Positions 1-13,190 of a DNA stretch of 64,000 nt are shown here, piece after piece (position 1 is the stretch's first letter; every line of letters starts with the position of its first letter). Both the position numbers and the translations under genes were made by a program. This stretch comes from Cristatella mucedo (taxonomy: Eukaryota > Bryozoa > Phylactolaemata > Cristatellidae). The notes below the pieces were generated by a model. That model was not told the DNA's origin, made no database searches, and saw only the letters and a program-made list of their open reading frames with translations. The DNA is taken from assembly GCA_009760855.2 (NCBI GenBank), contig WPIO01000062.1, forward strand, positions 1,088,001 through 1,152,000. Reading direction: 5' to 3'.

Positions 1-2710
1 ACCTCAGATTTCTCAGATCTCATTTCGATTCTATGTGCAATAAATCGATCCTTCCTCGTTATGGATGACTTCAACATTCACTTTGATAACTTATCTGAGG
101 CCTTCAGCACTGCATTTTGTGCATTGAATTACTCTTGGTCTCTTGTGGCACATGTGCATGGCCCTACTCACATCAAGGGTCACACACTCGATCAAATTTT
201 CTCATACAACCACTTTTTTATCACCAATTATTACCAGATCCTGCTTATATGACACCTGTAGATCGCATTCGGTCTACAATGTGTGCCCTCCTCCACCTCA
301 TCTAAAATCACTAGTGAATCGCGAAATCTCAAGACCCTTGATATCGATGCTGTCCGTTCGAGAATATCTGCTTCGCCTCCCCTTTCTGACCCTACATCAT
401 TGGTAAATTACTACAACACAACACTAGCTGACATGCTCGACGAGCTTGCACCCCTGACTAAGCGCACTGTGCGCCATCACCCTGACGGCCTAAGGTTTAC
501 CACAGACATTAAATGAGCTAGGTCTACTACCCGAAAGTTTGAAAAAGCATACACAAGATCAGGACTGACTGTCTATCGATATGCGGACTACTGTAGATCG
601 TACCAATTGATCCATAGCAAAGGCCAAGTCTAGCTTCTATAATAGTATTGTCGAATCACAGATGAACAATCCAACAATTCTGATGTCGACGATCAACCTT
701 CTCCTCAACCGCTCTCAGGTTAGCTCCTTACCTGACAATCCCTGTGACGATCGCTTCTCTAGCTTCGTGATCTTCGCTGATCGCTTCTCTAGCTTCTTTG
801 TTAGCAAGATAGACAAGATCAGGGAGTCCATCCCTAAAATATCAGCACCCCCCTAGAATTCTGTCCCTCGATTCCTTGCAGCACCTCGATGTCTACATTC
901 AAGCAGTTCAGTAGTGACCTCGTCCTGAAGTTCATATCCAAGTCAAAGAATACAACTAATTCTTTGGACACTATTCCAACTGCCCTGCTTCTACGATGCA
1001 TTGATGTGCTGCTACCATGCATAACTTAAATCATTAATATGCCATTAGCCTCAGGTCACGTCTCAGCACCATTCAAAAACGCTGTAGTCAGGCCACTAGT
1101 GAAGAAAGCAACACTAGACCAAGAGAACTCGGGCAACTTGCCCCCAGTCGTCCTTCTACCATTCCTATCAAAGACTGTGGAGCGAGTCGTGGCGGACCAG
1201 CTTAACTGGTATATTGAAACTTCAAACCTTGCTAGTAAGTTCCAGTCTGGTTTTAGAGCTAATCAATAAACAGAGTCAGCATTACTTCGGGTGTACAGTG
1301 AGCTACATGGAAAAGCATACTTGTAGAGAGAAAGAGAGAGTATCTCTGCTTGTTTTGCTCGATCTTTTGGCAGCTTTTGATACTATCGACCATCATCATC
1401 CTTCATGAGCACTTTTCATTTCGCCTGGGCATCTCTGCTCTGCAGTGGCTCAGGTCCTATTTCTGTGGACTCCGGCGTATCGATGTGAATGGAAAAAAGA
1501 TCATCCGACGAACCTCTGAAATATGGGGTAACTCTGGGCTCCGTGCATATTCCCATTATTTTCACGGTGTATCCTCTCCCTCTTGCCGATGTGATTGCCA
1601 AGCACAATCTAGGCTTTCAATTCTATGCTGATGGCACTCAGTTGTATTTTTGCTTTGATTCCTCCTAGCCCTCCCGCACGTCAAACTCTCTCAACTCCCT
1701 TGCTGCTTGTATTGATGCCATCCACACATGGATGGTAGCAAATTTTCTTTAATTGAATGCTGATAAAACAACTTACTAGTTATGGGAAAACCAAGTGTGA
1801 TTCAGAAATTGTAAAGGCTAATTCTCAAAATTGGCTCTGCCAACACATCTCCTGTTGAATCTGCACGAAATCTAGGTATCATGTTCTAAAGTGACCTTTC
1901 GTTAGACGACCGCATCTACTCCACAATCAAGTCTGCCTACTTCCAGAAACAAAACATTGCTGAAATTCGGGCTTGTTTAGATAGGGATACCATATGTAAG
2001 TTGGTCCATGTATTTGTGACATTCCATCTTGACTTCTGTAACTCACTACTTGCTGGTGTACCAGCCTGTGCAATCAGGATCTTACAGCTAGTGCAGAAAT
2101 CCGCAGCTAGGTGTGTCTGTCGTGAGCGTCGCAGTTGCCACATCACACCACTTCTCGCCGACCGTCACTGGCTACCAGTCAAGCAACGAATCGACTTCAA
2201 AGTTCTGTCACTCACTTTTAGGTCCCTTCATTCTTTGGCTCCAGTCTACCTATTAGATCTACTGATCCACTAGGTTAAGCATCGTACCACCCGCTTTTCG
2301 GAATCTAATTGTTTACTTATACCTCGCACAAACCCCAAATCCCTTCGAGACCGTGCATTTAGTTCGTATGCTCCCAAAGCCTGGAACTCACTCCCGACTT
2401 GCGTCACGACGTCTCTTGACTTGACAACATTTAAAAAGAGACTAAAAACGCATCTATTTATCACAGCAATTAGTGGTTCCCTGCGATTTATCCTCTATGT
2501 GCTTATGCCTGCTGACACTGTGCATGCTCCCAATAACGATAATTGCACGGTGAGCTTGTGTATGTCACCCCTAACCACGTTATTCGTGTTGTTTATTGAG
2601 CATGCTACCACTAAACATTCGATCGTGCTTTCTTTGCAGCAAATGTAAATTGTCTAGAAAGAGATTGAGTTCTCTGAGGGCACTTTATCTAATGTATTAT
2701 TGTTATTAAT
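1..2710 (+). pseudogene. Decayed CR1/L2-like LINE (left block copy)
   Basis: Non-LTR retrotransposon remnant running off the left edge. It starts inside the endonuclease region, continues through a linker, then reverse transcriptase remnants (QSGFRANQ at about 1,240; LLVLLDL near 1,350; a decayed GVPQGS region near 1,530; FYADDTQLY degraded near 1,620) and the conserved C-terminal part (HITPLLADRHWLPVKQRI, 2,145-2,200). It ends with a 3' hairpin tail at about 2,640-2,700. Broken by many stops and frameshifts. Paralogous to 45,137-48,525. Confidence 0.8.
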
Positions 2711-4283
2711 ATACCACACAGAGCTGAGAGATCGATTGACTTTGTGCTACTTGACCGATCTTTCGCTTTGGAACCAATCGAGCAGTCGCCAACACAGTGT
2801 CGGCAACAGTGACATGCATTCTTGGTCAGATGGCTCTGACGTTCTTCGACTTCTTTCAGTCGATCTACTAAGTAGGTCTGAACCTGCCACCCGGGCAGTT
2901 TAATGGTTCTATCGCGATGCATTTCAAGATAGGATGCATGCTGTTGCATTCTTTTTTATAATAGCCTTTGCATAAAAGGTCGCAAGGTCGTGGTGTTCAA
3001 TGATGACTAATCCGCTTTTGTCAGCGAGGTGCTTGTAGATTATGGTATCGTATTATTCTCGGCTATGTGTTCTTTAGTTTGTTGTTTTATAGCTACGAAA
3101 TCCTACTGAAGTAAAATTCTTTCCTGGCACAAAATCTACGCTCCCGGACTTGACTGCTTCTTCCCTTTAGTATTCATTTCACGCTTTTGATCAAGTTCAA
3201 TTATTCATCTTCTCAAATATTTCTTCTTACCTCCAAGTTTTAATGCGAACTCTCTCTATTTTGCTCTTTCAAATGGAAAAATTCAAACTATGCGTATGCC
3301 GCGAATGACACAACTGCAATAATACACTAGTTCGTACCTTCACTGGCTCCCCATCTCCCCGTGCGTCGGCTTCAAGATTCTGACATTCACGTGTAGTTAC
3401 TTATATTCCCTTACTCCGCCCTCTCAATTTGGAATAACTAACTCCCCATGCCTTCCCATGACACCTTAATGGCACACTAGGTAAAGCGGTTGCTTTCACG
3501 ACCTCGGTTCCGAGGTCGTGGGTTCGATTCATCGTGGTGGACGATTCTTTATCGCCACTGCAAGCGGTGGTGATAGCCGTAAAGGCTCTTCTGTCGCTAT
3601 ACAAAAAGAGGCTGTTTAATCAGCTAGGATTTTTTTAGTCGTTTGGCTGTACATCGAATGGATCTCAAATCTTTTGGAGACTGGGCCTTCAATTCTCGAA
3701 ATCCGAAAGATTTTAATTAACTACCGACAGACATCAAGACGTATTGTAACCCGATGACACTGAAAGCTAAATTAAAAGCACATGTCCTCACAGAGAGAGC
3801 TACTTTATCACGCGATGCGTCCTTCCTCCGAGTGCTCACACTTTCGGTGATTAATGAAGCGTTTAAATGTCTCTAATCGGCTCAAATGTTTTTGTTTCAA
3901 GCCTCAGCAAACTGTCTTAAAAGATATTTGTTTTTCTTAGAGTGCTATGCAAATAGTTTATCAACGTCATTTTTTTAACAGCTAAAGCTAGGCGGCCAGA
4001 AAATCAAGCAACGCTCGCATATCGTGTGTTAATGAAGTCTACGCACGAAGATGTCTCTCGTCTCACAAAAAGGAGTTTGCCATGCAATAAGAACCGAATA
4101 CTATCAAGCTGCCGCTTTCTATTCAGTGACATCATGTGTAGTCACATCGTACTAGCTCACCGTCCAGTCAGCGTCTGCTTACCTCCAATGTTGAATGTGG
4201 CTTGAGCTAGATGTGAGATGAGCCAGAAAACCAGTCGTGCTATACACACTATATACACACGTGTTATACACACTATATACACA
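2711..4283. repeat. Left copy of the flanking duplication, no gene seen
   Basis: Matches 48,525-49,905 in the same order and orientation (for example the shared GAGCAGTCGCCAACACAG). No coding potential. It contains one SINE at 3,466-3,637 that is absent from the right copy. A 27-bp tandem repeat of ttatacacactatatacaca type sits at about 4,235-4,285. Confidence 0.6.
3466..3637 (+). mobile_element. tRNA-derived SINE, family A
   Basis: A-box-like TGGCACACTAGGT near 3,470 and B box GGTTCGATTC at 3,531-3,540, followed by a family body (GGTGATAGCCGTAAAGGCTC) and tail gaggctgtttaatcagctag plus T-run. The right block lacks it at the matching place (49,275-49,300), so it inserted after the duplication or was lost on the right. 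Confidence 0.8.
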
Positions 4284-4430
4284 CTGCCGCCTTGGTTTGG
4301 CTCTGGGGTAAGGAGCTCGCCTCTACCGACCAAGTTTTTAGGCTCATGCCGTGCTGCACCTGTAAAGCGCCTGGATAGAGGTTAAGTTCTTCTCTTATGG
4401 CGCTATACAAATAACACAGATTTTACTTAT
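4284..4430 (+). mobile_element. tRNA-like SINE, family C
   Basis: Head TGGTTTGGCTCTGGGGTAAG then CTCGCCTCTACCGACCAAG, and a 3' part AAGCGCCTGGATAGAG...CTTATGGCGCTATACAAAT that forms the same stem as the LINE tails. Paralogous copy at 49,912-50,050. Confidence 0.55.
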
Positions 4431-5194
4431 ATTTACGAAAAATGATCGATGGTGAGGTCTTCGCGGGTCGATGGCGAGCTTCACCCAGAGCACCAGCTGC
4501 AGCTCTCGCTCCAGTAAAGCTGCGCTGTCAAACCTTAACAAGTTGAATGTCGGTCAATAGCACTAAGCAGACTAGAAGAAACTCCTTTTGGTGTTTTACT
4601 TCGATCGTTGGCAGGTCGGTCGTATTCAGGGCCACGTTGTAGTTTGCAATCGATGCAGATTTACCGATGCCCACTCAAGCACCGAGCGGAGCTATAAGAG
4701 CAATGAAGAGAATTCGTCGCAGAAGTGCGCAAGCGGACATATTGAACGCTGCAAGCAACAGGAGAGCTTCGTTAAGCGTCACGCAGGTGGCGACACGAAG
4801 CTGCGTTGGTGGGTAACTAAGCCTTGCCTTTAGGCTAGTCATCAACAAACCCTAGCCGAGCGGCTAGGTGGAAAGCTGCATCTTGTGGTCTTCATGCACC
4901 GAACTAATGGAAAAGGGCGATGGATGACATCGTACACGATTAAACGAGAGCAGAATGTCCATAGTCGAGGAAGAAGGGGATGCCAATTTTCTTCGATTAG
5001 CAATCAAAGATCATACGAGTCACGCCTTCGGATTATCGCTAAAGGTATTGGACAAGAAATAATGTTTTGAAATAAAGCGTTTCTACTCCGGCGGGGCAGA
5101 AGAAAAAACTGATTTTTAAGAAGATATACACCGGCAGCGCTATTTATAGAATAGTGTATACATTTGCCAAACTCGTATTTCGGCAGTTCGGTGC
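4431..5194. repeat. Left copy of the flanking duplication, no gene seen
   Basis: Colinear with 50,050-50,820. Short open frames at 4,588-4,833 and 4,885-5,070 are not kept open in the right copy, which argues against coding. Confidence 0.5.
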
Positions 5195-5365
5195 TCCTGG
5201 GTCTCGGGTCAGTGGTAATTCGGTCGCCCTTCGTGATCCAGGTCGTTGGTTCTAGTCCTCCAGCAGGTATTTTTTATGTAGCCCTGCCAGCCACGGTAGT
5301 AGCCGCCATGGCTCTTCTGCCGCTGCATACGTGAGACTGTTGAATTATATAGCCTCAATCGTTTA
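5195..5365 (+). mobile_element. tRNA-like SINE, family D
   Basis: B-box-like GTTGGTTCTAGTCC, then a body GTAGCCGCCATGGCTCTTCTGCCGCTG and GAGACTGTTGAAT that matches the 3' part of family A. Paralogous copy at 50,825-50,990. Confidence 0.5.
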
Positions 5366-6764
5366 GTGTACCAGCGACGCCGGCATACCCTTTAGCGAGT
5401 GGCTCCAGTCAACTGAGGTCAAATTCGTAACACCATGGATCCACTTTGCTTCCGGTGAGCGTGGCCGTCGAGGAAGTCACTTTAATAAATCCAACGTAAC
5501 CCCTTTTGCAGTGCCATCATACGAACCGATATGGCTTTCGCTGTCCTGCCGCAGCTAGTTTCTTTCATTTGTCATCGGATTGACAGCCATAGTCATGTCC
5601 TAGTTTGAACCTGCCAGATGCTAACCGCCACAATTTGGCCGGCGAAGAGTTTCCGCCGGAGTAAGAGATGGATAGAAATGAATTCATAATCGCCTGGTGC
5701 TACTATCTGGGTAAACTGCGTTGCGAAAAAGTTAGCAGACGATGCAAATGTGCACAGCCCAGGCTCGTAGCCTCGAGCAAACAAAATAGCTCAGCGTGAG
5801 AAGTACCGTGCGATTTCGATCGACAGGAAAGCCTACGGAGTGAGACGTGGTAATGAGGCACTGAGTAAGCGACGGCGAGCGTTCGAAGCCACTACTCTGC
5901 AGCTACAGCTGAGTGAAACCTAGGTGAAATCTTAACGACTTGCGAACGACTTCCGCTGCCTGCAGCCGGCTACGTCTGCTTTGGAGTGCTCTGGCCGGCG
6001 GGATTAGCACCGCGGCTGACTAACCAGTTGTCGCGGAACAGAGTTGGCCGGTTGACAGAGGGCTGCAGCGTAGCTCCGGCTTCAACTCACAGGACGAACG
6101 TAGCAATGCATCCTTTCTTTGTCGAAGAAAAGCGCGTTGGGAGCTCGCTCGCACAGCACCGGCTGGTCTTTTGGTCTAGGCCTGATTACCACGCTTTCTT
6201 ACCGTGTGGTGTGAACAACCGAATGAGAAAACCGATCCCGCTAGCGCAAGCAAAATAAAAACAACTAAGCGAACAAAAACGCTCCGACGACGTGCAGCGT
6301 GCAGAGGCAAACGGCGAGGAGCGCAGTCGCAATTGGCTTTCGCCGCTACGAGCAGCTACGAGCGCGATTGCTCTAGCCCAGTTACCTGTTCCTACACGAC
6401 CTCACGGCCACTCTGAGGTCGCGCTACTAATTGCGGTCAAAGAGCGCCCGCTGGGGGACTGGCATTTGGCTGCTCCAGTGCATTTACTAGGGCACCCTAT
6501 TAATCTTAGGCAGCGGGGAAAACCGCTGCGAACGTGCACGAAGGTAACAATGCAGCCAGCACGTGCACGAACCAATGCAGCTCGTGCACGCGCCAACGAA
6601 GCAGTTGCACGTGCCACGTCCTACAGCCTAGCCGGCTGACTGGTAGCGAAGCGTCTCTCTTCCATTGTCAAAACTTCACATACTGTCGCAGTCTCATGCT
6701 CGCCTCACCGGTGACGCTTAGCGGAGCTAGTGATATCGTCGCTTTATCTGACCGACCTCCCCCT
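5366..6764. repeat. Left copy of the flanking duplication, no gene seen
   Basis: Colinear with 50,990-53,290. The right copy has gained a LINE tail (51,286-51,597) and a large GA-rich microsatellite (52,374-52,800). A run of tgcacg-type repeats at 6,535-6,620 recurs at about 53,090-53,170. Confidence 0.5.
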
Positions 6765-7035
6765 CGAGAATAATAATAATAATAACGCACTTGATAAAGC
6801 GCCCTCAGAGAACTCGATATCTTTCTAGGCGCTTTACATTTGCTGCAAACGAAGCGAGAACGAATGGTTAGTAATAGCATGCTCAATTAACAACAAGAAG
6901 GATAACGTGGTTAGGGGTGACATGCACAGGGTCAGCATGCAAGTGTGGTTAGTGGCAGCATGCTCAGTGTCAGCACGCATAAGCGCATTAAGGGCGAATC
7001 ACAGGGACCCACTAAATGCTGTGCTAAATAGGATG
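6765..7035 (-). mobile_element. CR1/L2-like LINE 3' end (reverse orientation)
   Basis: (TAA)n at 6,769-6,785, then the hairpin AAAGCGCCCTCAGAGAACTC...AGGCGCTTTACA and 3' UTR with the recurring GTCAGCATGCAAG. The corresponding right element (53,300-54,640) is much longer, so the reverse transcriptase part was deleted on the left at about 7,035. Confidence 0.75.
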
Positions 7036-7959
7036 ATGGCATGCTCTACAATCGAGAAAACTCACACATCTCTCTAGCTTGGTTGCCACGGTACACTGCA
7101 AGTATCGATCTCTTTAGTACTCATATAGAATGCCATAGAGTAAAGAGATTTATGTATCTATACAGGTGAGTATAGATCGTTAAAGTTAAAGTTATAGAAA
7201 GTTAAAGTCTCTCTAGTATCCACGCTTGGTGCGATCCAAATTTAAAGCTTCACTTACTCGAGATCGCATCGCTTCGAACGACGCTGGTGCAAAATGATTT
7301 GTCAGTAGATGCACAGTCTGAGTGTCAAAACTTCATTTCATAGCTCTGTTAGCTTCTGTGCTCTGTTAGCACCCTCACTAACTCTCATACGAATCTTCTT
7401 GTCTGGTTTTCTTGGCTTGCTCATTTATCTAAGGTGCAATTGTGACGGGCTTCTCTAGGCACCATTTTCTAAGGTTTGCCACGTGCGCGATGTTACCAGG
7501 AGAGTAATGGAAGTCTTACGGAAAGGATTCTGCTTTGGCGACATACTTCGCAGAGGAAATTTTGGGCTGCGATACAAATAATTTGGTGCAGCATCGATTT
7601 TTGTCGGTGCAGCACTGACAGATGCCGATAAAAGTGACTGGTGCGCAGCGACCGGCGAAGCCGGAAGCGCAGGAGTGTACACTAGCGGCTCGGTGCACTG
7701 GTCTAAGCCTATGTGGGCTATGCCCACTGTCTTTCAAGAATGAGCCTCAGCGGCAACGCGACGGACAGCAACAGACGGTTGACGATGATGGCGGCGCGGG
7801 TGGAGGGTGGATGGATGGGTGCCGAGAGAAAGCAGCGAGTTAGATCGATGGGTAGCTAGCCTTTTGTATTTTGAAGACTGCCTAAACATGCAAGGCTACG
7901 GTTTGTTTGACAGATGCGCAGCTACTAATATCCTTCGTCAACAGCTGCCCCTTTAGTGC
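7036..7959. repeat. Left copy of the flanking duplication, no gene seen
   Basis: Colinear with 54,660-56,260, apart from a SINE and a reverse transcriptase fragment present only on the right. Overlapping frames at 7,455-7,843 on both strands do not survive intact in the right copy. Confidence 0.5.
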
Positions 7960-8515
7960 TGCAAACATAAGGAACAGCAGTAGTACAAATGTAATGTGTA
8001 ATGTAATGTATCTCCGTCTGTAAATAAATAAATAAATAAATCCTAGCTGATTAAACAGCATCTTTTCGTATAGCGACAGAAGAGCCTTTACGGCTATCAC
8101 CACCGCTTGCAGTGGCGATAAAGAATCGCCCACCGCAGGAATCGAACCCACGACCTCGGGACCGAGGTTGTGAAAGCAACCGCCTTACCTAGTGTGCCAT
8201 CACGGCTCGTAACTCCACAAAGTCATAAAGACCATGTGGGTGTTACGCAGGAGAGTTTTGTATAGCGCACTCACAGCCTAAGCGGCTTTCGGTACGCATT
8301 CGGTAGCCAACAGACTTCGTCTCACGCAACAAAGAAAAAGTGGGAAGCATAGCAGAGTCAGGAGAGCAGTTGAGGTAGTGAGTAGCATAGAAGTAGCAGC
8401 TCTGGACCACTGAAAAGGATGTGCCATAGTCGGCAGTAGGAGAGTAGTTGTCGCTGCGTAAGAATCGTGGAAGCGAGTTCCACAGTCTAGGATCTGCAGA
8501 GCTAAGGTACAAAAT
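7960..8515 (-). mobile_element. Left-only insertion: LINE-E 3' part with nested SINE
   Basis: Absent from the right copy (junction equivalent near 56,265). On the minus strand it reads PRLWNSLPRFLRSD, the usual C-terminal end of CR1/L2-type ORF2, and ends in a tail with acattacatt repeats near 7,990-8,010. A family A SINE lies in its 3' end. Confidence 0.6.
8022..8208 (-). mobile_element. tRNA-derived SINE, family A
   Basis: Reverse orientation: (AAAT)n tail at 8,022-8,040, B box complement GAATCGAACCCA near 8,140 and A box complement ACCTAGTGTGCCA at 8,188-8,200. Confidence 0.8.
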
Positions 8516-8999
8516 ATTCCACGTCGAATGTCAGTGAACGAACACTTATAGCTCGAGATGCAGCTTGTACTCGAAGGACTTAGTAAGCCGCCAATCTCGG
8601 TGTGCGAAGACTCGCCGGTCGTAGGTAGTAGCTGTTGGCAGGTCGCGAGCGTGCGAAGTGAAGCCCCATCTCAGCCCGATTGGCGCCCGTCGGGCGGCGC
8701 CGCTCATGGTGCTGCCGACGAGCTCGAGAAAGCGGAGCCGAGCTCCGCGAGCCGGCTCGAGCGTCCACGCCCACTCCCCATTTGAGCCCTCTCCACTGAG
8801 CTCTAGCTTAATAAGCGCTCCGGCTTCGTGACTCACCGCCTCATTAAATCGAAAGGACAGCTTATTTACACCATCTAGAGTTCAAGGTTTGGCTCAAAAG
8901 CCGCAAACCCAAGCATTCAAATGGCAAATGTCGTCCTGAGTCATTTCGCAGGCAGAGAGCGCTCGGAAGGTCAGTGTTCTGATGGCCACCGCTCCAATA
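8516..8999. repeat. Left copy of the flanking duplication, GC-rich, no gene seen
   Basis: Colinear with 56,290-56,945. GC-rich open frames on both strands (8,546-8,836) are not preserved intact between copies. The shared GCCCGTCGGGCGGCGCCGCT marks the match. Confidence 0.5.
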
Positions 9000-10500
9000 A
9001 TAATTAGTAATAATAATGTCATTTGTACAGTGACCTCGGAGAACTTAATTTCTTTCTAGGCAATTTACAATTTCTGCAAACCAGGCATGATCGAATGGTT
9101 AATCGTAGCATGCTCAATGACAAAAACAAGCATAACATGGTTAGAGGTGACAAGCATAGGGTCAGCATGTACATATGGTTAGTGGCAGCATCCAGAGTAT
9201 CATAGAGCCATTCAAGCTGTCGTTACTGCCACGGAATTGGTGGCTATTAGTAATAATATTAAGACATTCACACAGCGTCCGTCAGAGAACTAAACTTCTC
9301 TCCAGGCACTTGACACGTGTCGTACAGGAACCCACAATATGCTCAGCGATAACATGCACCGTTTCGACAAGCATGAGCATACTTGGGGCAATTCACGTGG
9401 ACCCAGAAAAGACTGAGAGGAGCCGGTGCGAGTTTAGTTTCTTTTTAAATGTCGCCAAATCAGGCATGAATAAAATCAAATCCGTCAATGCCTCGACATC
9501 CTTAAGAAGTGAGATAGAATCTTCGGAAGTGTACGAGCTAAAGGTACGGTCTCCAAAGGATTTGAGCTTGACTCGAGGCATAGCTATTCGACTTGAGTCA
9601 GACGAGCGGGTGGTACGACGACTGGAAGGATTGAGAAGCAGTACGGATAGATGGACCTGATCAAAAGAATGAAGAGACTTAAATGAGAGTGACAGAATCT
9701 TGACGTCGATATGCTGCATGATGAATAGCCAATACAAGTCTTTGAGAAAAAGTTTAATGTGGCATTTGCTCAAAACAGACAAGACTGGCTGCACGATTGT
9801 GCTCCAACTGTGAGCACCGTACTGGATATGCCGGAAGACCTCCAAGTGATGAATTACAGAAGTCAAGACGAGATGTCGCAAACGCATGGAACAAATTGAA
9901 TTTAGTATCCCTGTCTAAGCAGCTCAAAATGCTCGCAATTTTACGAAGCTAAAAGTAGGCAGGCTTTGCAATGGAGACGATGTGATGATCGTCTAGTGGA
10001 AGCTTTGGTAAGAGATTCGCGAGGAGATATGCTGCAGGAGATATGCTGGCCGAGCACATGTTGAAGGATCGGTTTTCACATTTCTGAGTAACACTAGTTT
10101 TACCCCTAGCCAGAAATATGGATTCAATTTGCATATGTTGGTTGCCATCCGAGTGCGAAAGTCAACAATACATGTAGCAGGAGAATTTGAGGAATCGAGG
10201 GCAGATAGGGATTAAAGCACAGGTGCACCCGTTTGTCGTCCAAAAAGAAAGCCTGGGTTGCGCTTACCGATTCCATCGGCAAGAGGGAGAGTATAAATTT
10301 TAAAACGCAGTCAACCAAGAACAGATCCCTGGCGTATATATTATTTTAGAAGCTCCTCGGATGACTATTGCTCACTGACATCAGTGCTCTGGATTCTCCC
10401 AGCGCGGTGAGATGAAAAATTAATTTCAGGATGAAGTCACTCTAGGCAGGCTTGAACGTACAATGAGGTACTGCAAGGAATTTAAGGAGAGGTGTCCAAT
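9000..10500 (-). pseudogene. Decayed CR1/L2-like LINE, reverse orientation
   Basis: 3' tail of TAATAATAATG type at about 9,000, then antisense of the reverse transcriptase C-terminal region. The minus frame at 9,393-9,887 preserves LTSVIHHLEV, QHIDVKILSLSFKSLHSFDQ and FGDRTFSSYTSED. The match extends toward the palm region near 10,330-10,420. Paralogous to 56,945-58,480. Confidence 0.7.
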
Positions 10501-10559
10501 AGAAGTGTTACGTATGGGGAGTAGTCCTGCATGCATGTTAGTGTGGGGGTGGACTATCT

Positions 10560-12470
10560 GGTTTTATCTGAATTGCTGTCACATGAGCCAGTGAATGTAA
10601 TGTATCTCCGTCGGTAACTCCAAAAAGCCACAAAGACTATGTGGCCGTTATGCAGGAGAGTTTTTCTTATAGCGCACTCATAGCCTAAGAGGCTTTCGGT
10701 ACGCATTCGGTAGCCACCGGACTTCATCTCAAGAAACCAAGAGAAAGTGAGAAGCATTGCTGAGTCATGAGAGCACTTGAGGTAGCGTTTGACAAGGAAG
10801 TGGCAGCTCCGAAACGCTGGAAAGGATGTGCCATAGTCGGCAGTAAGAGATTAGTTGTAGCTGCGTAAGAATCGCGGAAGTGAGCTCCACAGGTCGAGGA
10901 CCTGCAGAGCAAAAGCCTCTGTCACCAGCGGTCTTTAAGGGAGGAATGGAAAAGCTAATTTTATTTTTCACACAGGACCCGAGGGCACGAGGAGGCTGAA
11001 ACTGATGCAGCAGTTCAGCTAGGCATGGGAGGAGCCGAGCAGCGGCCTTGGCCTTGTGGTTCAGCGTAAGAACTGTAGAGAAGCGATATGCTTTATCGCC
11101 ACAAGGATCACTAGGTAATGTGGGGATCTGACAGCGGTTAATAAGATGGCTGATGGTCTATGTCGTCAATTTTTGGATGGTGCATCTGCGATTAGAGCAA
11201 TGCTTCTGTAGAAGCTGGACTTGGCCTTGAGGTAAGATAGTTTGGTACGGTCTACAAGAGCCCTTGTGTGCCATTCGATAGGCAATCAGTCCTGACCTTT
11301 TTGTATGCATTCACAAGGTTTCGCATAGTAATCGTAGCTATTTTAATGTCTGCAGTACACCATAGGCCATCTGGACGAGCGCTTACAGTGTGCTTCCTCA
11401 GAGGACAAACTGTTCCAGAATGTCAGCGAATGTCGTGTTGTGGCTTTTCACGAGAGAAGACAGGTTCGATGGAAAATTGTGTAGCTTTCGAGTGATGAAG
11501 CTATTTTTGTTTGGAAAGTATTTCGGGTGATGAAGCTATTTTTTTTTGAAAAGTAAACATGTCTAGGGGGTCGAGATTTTGAAATTCGCTGATAAAACTG
11601 ACGAGGAAGAACCGAATTCGGAACCGGATTCGCAAATGAACCGAAAAGGACACTAGCTGCAGAGTGAGTGAGATCCACACGCTGTCAGATGTGCCGACTT
11701 TGGACATATTAAGTGTTTACAGCATATATTTTTTGGAGAATGTCTGATTGGTTGTGTGATATTTGTTGTAAATAGGGCCAGTAATGTGAGTCAAAAGGAA
11801 AATGAATCAGTCAGTGCATACAATTTGGCATTTAAGGGGTCAGTTGCATCGTTGAAACGAATGTTAAAATCACTCAGGACTAGGAAAGGGTGATTTCTAG
11901 CACACAAAGTCGAAATGAGATCAGAAAAATCAAATGAAGATTTCGCGCCTTGGCACGATAGGCTACTGCCACGATTTGCAACTTGCTGTAGGGGGGACTA
12001 AAAACAAGATATTTGAAAGACTATTTCGAGCGGGACCGCGGATGGCTTGAAGTTGAGGGACTAATGAGCGACACGGGTATTGGTATCCTCCACGTTGGTA
12101 CACTGGGTCCTCATCGGTACACGCGATCCTTTTCCACATTGGTACACTGGTATCCTACGCCAGATTTGATTGATCGCGATCGGGGGCGTGAAAAAAAGAA
12201 AAGCCTGTCAGGGCGGCGTCGATTATGGTCTGGCAGTTCGCAGATATCAGCGAGGTTTCTTTCAAAGCAAACAGGTCAATGGCGTCATCAAAGTTCATGT
12301 CGTGTACTACTACGGGTTTTTCCAATGTGAACCCGCCTTCAATTGGCTCGCTTGAAGATAGGCCAACTGGGTTGTAATAGGTCTGATAGCCTCTAAGTTA
12401 GAGGTATTCACAGCGGTGCTTGAGTGAGAGCTCGCCGGAGACAATGTCCGAAATATTTAACAAGCAGCCC
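10560..12470 (-). pseudogene. Decayed LINE-E, reverse orientation
   Basis: 3' end near 10,590 with acattacatt-type tail, then antisense GDRGFCSAGPR (C-terminal ORF end) at about 10,900. Sequence continues to about 12,470, where antisense endonuclease-like remnants resemble 20,690-21,000. No palm-domain motif is left. Right copy 58,985-60,240 lacks the 11,800-13,190 part. Confidence 0.5.
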
Positions 12471-13190
12471 CTACCCTTCTCTTGCTACAACGAGGCGTCC
12501 GGCGGCAGATTCCCAATTCGCAAACTCTGACAGAAGTAGAAGCAACCTGGAACGCGTTCAAAAGGCCTAAGCGAAACGATAATAGGCACGCACGATCTTA
12601 CCGAATAGTGAGGCCAGTATTATCCAGTGAAACTATAGTCAGTCAGAGCCAGCTCCGGTTTGGAGGTGAAGGCCGACCGAGCACCGGGCACGGGGCGGAG
12701 GGAAGCTGACCGACTGAGCGGCGGCGGGCCGAAGGGGGTCGCATTTAGATGTTTATAGGCACGTATTTATTTACTCACTTCGGTCAGATAGCGAACTGAT
12801 ATCAATTAAAAAGATCTTAGCTGCATCAGTTTCCGCATTTAATTCTCGTAAGAACTCCAATTTTCGGACAACTCTGCTTCGGACACGAAACGCTAGTAGT
12901 GTTTGGTGACCTCAAGCAGAAGGGTCGCCACGCAGTTGGCCAAACTGCTGCCAGCGTTTAGGACGTCACGAGACGGCTTTAGGCAGGCCTCTGCTGTACA
13001 AGACTCACGAGGCTAGCGCACGTTGCAACGCTCCTAGCGGGACAACTAGAGCTCGGCTATCTAGCTAACTCAACTACAATCCTTCATTATTACCTCCGCG
13101 ACTAATGCTTATCAGCCGAGAACGGTGCAGTTTCCTCGTTACACCGCTTCTTGTCTCACTAGCTTCCCATCAAGCAGAGTATCGACTTCA
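12471..13190. other. No recognisable gene
   Basis: Unique within the window and absent from the right block. GC-rich at 12,600-12,740, otherwise unremarkable. Confidence 0.4.

Noticed and set aside
3466..3545. Possible functional tRNA genes at the A and B box pairs
   Set aside because: The copies are dispersed, carry a common non-tRNA 3' body and A/T-rich tails, and do not fold as complete cloverleafs by inspection. They are SINEs.
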